Shown here piece by piece: positions 15,203-19,137 of a DNA stretch of 19,137 nt. The notes under the pieces were generated by a model, which was not told the origin of the DNA, did no database searches, and was given only the letters and a program-made list of their open reading frames with translations. Both the position numbers and the translations under genes were made by a program. Positions within the stretch are counted from its first letter, which is position 1; the number at the start of each line of letters is the position of its first letter. The DNA is from JAYUKV01 sp043764135. Its GTDB lineage: Bacteria; Patescibacteriota; JACMRA01. The DNA is taken from contig JAYUKV010000027.1 of NCBI GenBank assembly GCA_043764135.1, positions 1 through 19,137 on the forward strand, given 5' to 3'.

Positions 15203-15234
15203 TTATCTTAACTAAAAGATTGTTTTAACAAGAA

Positions 15235-15259
15235 TTTCCGCATTTTGTAAATGCGGAAA
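15235..15259 (-). terminator. hairpin after the ligA fragment
   Basis: An 11-bp perfect stem TTTCCGCATTT/AAATGCGGAAA with a 3-base loop, just past the stop of the ligA-like gene. The T-run after it on the minus strand is weak, so it may be a terminator or an RNA-stabilising end. Confidence 0.6.
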
Positions 15260-15266
15260 CTTTTAT

Positions 15267-16175
15267 TTAATCTTTTGATATTAATTTTGCAATTAATTTT
15301 GCATTTTCAATCCCAACCCCTTCTATGGAAAGTCCCGCAATTAATTTGTAATCGGCAATGATCTTGGCTTTTTCAATTGATTCTTGCAGGTTTATCGATG
15401 ATTTATTTCCAAAACCTTCAAGCTTAGCAATTTCATCATAAGGTAAATTGTATAAATCAGCGATTGATGAGATTTTATAATTTTGAATAAATTTTTCAAT
15501 TGTTTTTTCCGAAAGACCGTTTATATCAGCAAGTTGACGTGAAGTGAAATAACTTAATCTCAATTTGATTTGATCAGGGCAGAAATTAATATTGTTGCAA
15601 TAAAGATCAATTCCTGTTTCAGATTTTGTTAAAATGTTATTGCAAGAAGGACAAGTAGTAGGTAATAGAAAAACTTTACTTGATTCATCTCTTAGATTTA
15701 TCAATACAGAAAGTATTTCAGGAATTATATCACCGGCTTTTCTAATTACTACAGAATCATTGAAATGTAGATTTAATGACATGACTTCTGCAGTATTATG
15801 AAGTGTTGCTCTCTTAACTACAGTACCTTGAAGTTCAACTTCATTTAGTTCGGCAACTGGTGTGATTTTACCTGTTCTTCCTATTTGGTAAGTGATGTCT
15901 GTTATTTGAGTTATAACTTCTTTTGGTGGAAATTTAATTGCAGACCAAGCTCTTGGTGTTTTTCCTACGACACCAAGTTGTTGAAAATCTAAATTATCAT
16001 TCAATTTAATAACAGCACCATCTATAGGATAGTTTAGAGAGTCTCTTTTTGAAGCGATTTGATCCGCATATTTAAAACTTTCTTCTATCGTATCAAATAA
16101 TCTATTCAAAGGGTTGGTTGTAAAACCTAATTCATTAAGAGTTTCAATTTCATTAATGTGCTCACTGATCAACAT
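15267..16175 (-). CDS. ligA: doubly truncated NAD-dependent DNA ligase (LigA fragment)
   Basis: 302 residues matching the middle of LigA (normally about 670). Present: the end of the adenylation domain with motif IV-like IDGAVIKLND (residues 51-60) and motif V-like AIKFPPKE (79-86), the OB-fold (QIGRTGKITPVAELNEVELQGTVVKRATLHN), the four-Cys zinc finger (Cys 175, 178, 193, 199) and helix-hairpin-helix repeats. Missing: the NAD-binding Ia domain, the KxDG catalytic lysine, the last HhH repeat and BRCT. It cannot seal nicks alone. LigA-like sequence seems to continue about 13 codons upstream, into the grpE 3' end. Either a deletion remnant or a retained DNA-binding piece; the frame is intact. 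Confidence 0.85.
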   Translation of the reverse strand: MLISEHINEIETLNELGFTTNPLNRLFDTIEESFKYADQIASKRDSLNYPIDGAVIKLNDNLDFQQLGVVGKTPRAWSAIKFPPKEVITQITDITYQIGRTGKITPVAELNEVELQGTVVKRATLHNTAEVMSLNLHFNDSVVIRKAGDIIPEILSVLINLRDESSKVFLLPTTCPSCNNILTKSETGIDLYCNNINFCPDQIKLRLSYFTSRQLADINGLSEKTIEKFIQNYKISSIADLYNLPYDEIAKLEGFGNKSSINLQESIEKAKIIADYKLIAGLSIEGVGIENAKLIAKLISKD

Positions 16176-16192
16176 ACTTAATGATTTTAATA

Positions 16193-16819
16193 TTATATAA
16201 GCACTGAGGCAGCTTGAATTACTTGATCATCAACTATACAACCCACAGAAGCAATGTTTTTAACTTTAGGTGATTCATCTTCAGTAGCGTTGAGAGCTTG
16301 CATAGTTTTGGGGTCGAATAACTCACCGACTATAGGAACAATCATTTTGACTTGAGAATTATCCAAGTCATTGTTTAGTTTTACTAAAGCATTTTTTAGT
16401 TGTTGAACAAACTTTGAAGTCTCTTCATTATCTGGAGCAAAGTCAAAACTTAATACAAGAGTGGTTAAAAAGGGTGTGATGTTTTTAACTAGAGATTTTT
16501 TGGACTGTTTTCTTGCTTCTTGTAGATCGAGTTGATTTTGTTTAGAAGCGTTCTGTGAATCAGCTGCAATTCTCATCATTCTATCATTAGTAGTTGCAAG
16601 TTGTTTTTTTTGGTTTTCAACTTCTTCTTTTAATGTAGCAATTAAAACTGCATCTTCAGGTTCAGAAGTGATATCTTCTTTGGTTAGAATTGGTTCGTTA
16701 TTATTTGATACTGACTTATGTATTATTTCATTTGTTGTAGTTTTTGGTTTGATAATATCAGTTTCTAAATTTTCTAAATTGTCAGTTGCTTTAAAATCTA
16801 AATCAGAGTTTTTAGTCAT
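16193..16819 (-). CDS. grpE: nucleotide exchange factor GrpE
   Basis: 208 residues. GrpE releases ADP from DnaK. An acidic, poorly conserved N-terminus of about 60 residues is followed by a long coiled coil (LIATLKEEVENQKKQLATTNDRMMRIAADSQNASKQ) and the C-terminal beta domain (PIVGELFDPKTMQALNATEDES...IASVGCIVDDQVIQAASVLI). The usual C-terminal GY of the GYxxxDRVIRPA signature is changed to GC, and the tail is short. The ligA fragment follows after 17 bases, so the two are probably co-transcribed. No SD; the promoter at 16829-16857 is so close that the mRNA would be leaderless. Confidence 0.9.
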   Translation of the reverse strand: MTKNSDLDFKATDNLENLETDIIKPKTTTNEIIHKSVSNNNEPILTKEDITSEPEDAVLIATLKEEVENQKKQLATTNDRMMRIAADSQNASKQNQLDLQEARKQSKKSLVKNITPFLTTLVLSFDFAPDNEETSKFVQQLKNALVKLNNDLDNSQVKMIVPIVGELFDPKTMQALNATEDESPKVKNIASVGCIVDDQVIQAASVLI

Positions 16820-16828
16820 ACAGGTGGT

Positions 16829-16857
16829 ATTATTCTGAAATTAGAATAAATTGTCAA
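16829..16857 (-). promoter_or_regulatory. grpE promoter (leaderless)
   Basis: On the minus strand, -35 TTGACA (16852-16857), 17-base spacer, -10 AATAAT (16829-16834), nine bases before the ATG. An inverted repeat TTATTCT/AGAATAA (16830-16836/16843-16849) overlaps the -10 and spacer and may be an operator. Confidence 0.6.
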
Positions 16858-17059
16858 TCATTATTTCTATACATATTTTGTAAAAAATTCACTTCTTAAC
16901 AACTATAATTAATTATTAAGTTGAAGGCATTGAGGGGTGGCTATATATTATACTAAAGGGATAACTAGAAAATATACTATTTAAATTGAATTATTATTTA
17001 TGCGAATTACCTTGACAAAAGTTACAAAATTTTTTAAGGTTTAAATTAGTTGAAGACAT

Positions 17060-17083
17060 CAAATATTCTTACAAATATTCTTC
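17060..17083 (+). repeat. tandem 12-mer in the 16S upstream region
   Basis: CAAATATTCTTA followed at once by CAAATATTCTTC. The 16858-17199 stretch has no gene; it is A/T-rich and holds this repeat, TTGACA at 17012-17017 without a good -10, and the 16S promoter. Confidence 0.4.
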
Positions 17084-17134
17084 TACAAAATTTACAGTTG
17101 GACAACAATTATTCCAATAATATTCAAAATAAAG

Positions 17135-17162
17135 TTTTACTTAAATTTTATAACATTATAAT
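17135..17162 (+). promoter_or_regulatory. probable 16S rRNA promoter
   Basis: Perfect -10 TATAAT (17157-17162) with a weak -35 TTTTAC (17135-17140) at 16 bases. The start would be near 17169, about 30 bases before mature 16S. Confidence 0.45.
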
Positions 17163-17199
17163 TTTTAAGCAAGTAATCTACTAAAGTTAGGATACTCTT

Positions 17200-18720
<1,521 letters not shown>

Positions 18721-18748
18721 TAAGGAGAGTTACGAGCTAATAACTTTA

Positions 18749-18826
18749 TGTGATCACAAGGATCACAACAAATTTAAATTAAGTATTAAGCTCGATTTAA
18801 TTTGACCGTTTAATGGAAACATTAAA
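18749..18826 (+). other. 16S trailer hairpins
   Basis: Two clear stems: TGTGATC/GATCACA (18749-18755/18761-18767), and TTTAATG/CATTAAA with a GAAA loop (18809-18815/18820-18826). No tRNA is visible between 18721 and 18970. Confidence 0.5.
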
Positions 18827-18971
18827 TGTATTTATATATTCTAAATCCTTATACTTTGAGAAGTGTTAAATAAGGTGGGTACCTATCTTTGGTAGATTAC
18901 TTGCTTAAGAATTATATATTTAAGTAAAATATTTTATATTATCATAATTGTTGTCAGACTGTAATAAAAAA

Positions 18972-19008
18972 AACACTGTATTAAAATTTAATACAGTGTT
19001 ATTTTTAG
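18972..19008 (+). terminator. terminator of the 16S transcript
   Basis: A 29-base near-perfect palindrome (14-base arms 18972-18985 and 18987-19000 around one base), followed by ATTTTTAG. It implies that the 16S RNA ends here, without a linked 23S. Confidence 0.75.
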
Positions 19009-19044
19009 TAAAAATTAACTAATTTTTCAGATTTTCATTATATA

Positions 19045-19064
19045 GAACCCGTTTAACAACTTTC
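19045..19064 (+). repeat. left inverted repeat of an IS5/IS4-type element
   Basis: GAACCCGTTTAACAACTTT after TATA (19041-19044), 46 bases before a transposase start. It matches GAACCTGTTTAATTAATCG, the right-end repeat of the palindromic element at 613-631 read outward-in, over most of its first 15 bases. The right end of this IS is outside the window. Confidence 0.55.
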
Positions 19065-19065
19065 T

Positions 19066-19087
19066 AATTTTACTGTATAGTAAAATT
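19066..19087 (+). promoter_or_regulatory. hairpin before the transposase start
   Basis: AATTTTACT/AGTAAAATT with a GTAT loop ends three bases before the ATG. Such hairpins in IS elements limit translation from outside transcripts. Confidence 0.5.
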
Positions 19088-19090
19088 AAT

Positions 19091-19137
19091 ATGGTTTACA
19101 GCTCAGACTTATCAGAGAAAGAATTTAAAATAATCGA
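19091..19137 (+). CDS. IS5/IS4-family transposase, 5' end only
   Basis: The window ends after 15 codons: MVYSSDLSEKEFKII. This matches the conserved N-terminus of the DUF4096-type transposase domain (pattern x-Y-x-S-D-L-[ST]-x-x-[EQ]-[FW]-x-I-[IL]-E). The DDE catalytic residues lie outside the window. It sits just inside the inverted repeat at 19045, with a hairpin in front, which fits the start of an insertion sequence next to the 16S terminator. Confidence is limited by length, but motif and context agree. Confidence 0.65.
   Translation, partial: MVYSSDLSEKEFKII

Overview
The window looks like chromosomal DNA of a low-GC member of the Candidate Phyla Radiation (Patescibacteria). The 16S rRNA gene diverges at several normally universal sites. 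Proteins are short forms of bacterial housekeeping genes (RecA, YbaB, DnaJ, GrpE, FtsH, RpiB), mixed with membrane-anchored proteins I cannot assign. All confidently placed genes end in TAA or TAG, and none contains an in-frame TGA, so the UGA=Gly code of Absconditabacteria/Gracilibacteria is not in use here. I cannot name the class from the sequence alone.

Layout. 1-1200: an accessory edge with two short minus-strand ORFs behind a strong promoter, a ~122 bp perfect-ended palindromic element (MITE-like), and a 56-residue membrane protein. 1200-3220 (+): a HerA/DUF853-type ATPase followed by RpiB. 3376-5182 (-): dnaJ, then a ComF-type phosphoribosyltransferase. 5183-5748: a gene-free AT-rich region between divergent comF and recA. 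It holds twelve exact copies of the 9-mer TTATCAACA in both orientations, a G/C-run tandem repeat and a very AT-rich segment. I read it as a candidate replication origin. 5749-8787 (+): recA-ybaB, a terminator, then an M16-peptidase homologue that has lost its metal ligands. 9017-13588 (+): ftsH, a large membrane-anchored protein one base after it, and a secreted lysozyme-like protein. 13655-16819 (-): two unknown single-pass membrane proteins, a ligA fragment lacking both ends, and grpE. 17200-18720 (+): a complete 16S rRNA gene, followed by a ~250 bp trailer, a strong terminator and the first 15 codons of an IS5/IS4-type transposase with its inverted repeat.

Shared themes. Almost no gene has a Shine-Dalgarno sequence, and several good TTGACA-type promoters sit so close to the start codon that the mRNA should be leaderless or nearly so. 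The 16S anti-SD is also altered (CAACTCC instead of CACCTCC). The inverted repeat of the IS at the right edge resembles the ends of the palindromic element near the left edge, so the element is probably mobilised in trans. The genes next to the candidate origin mostly point away from it (dnaJ/comF left; recA, ftsH and 16S right), as expected if replication starts there, although herA/rpiB and the 13.6-16.8 kb block run the other way. dnaA, dnaK and 23S rRNA are not in the window.
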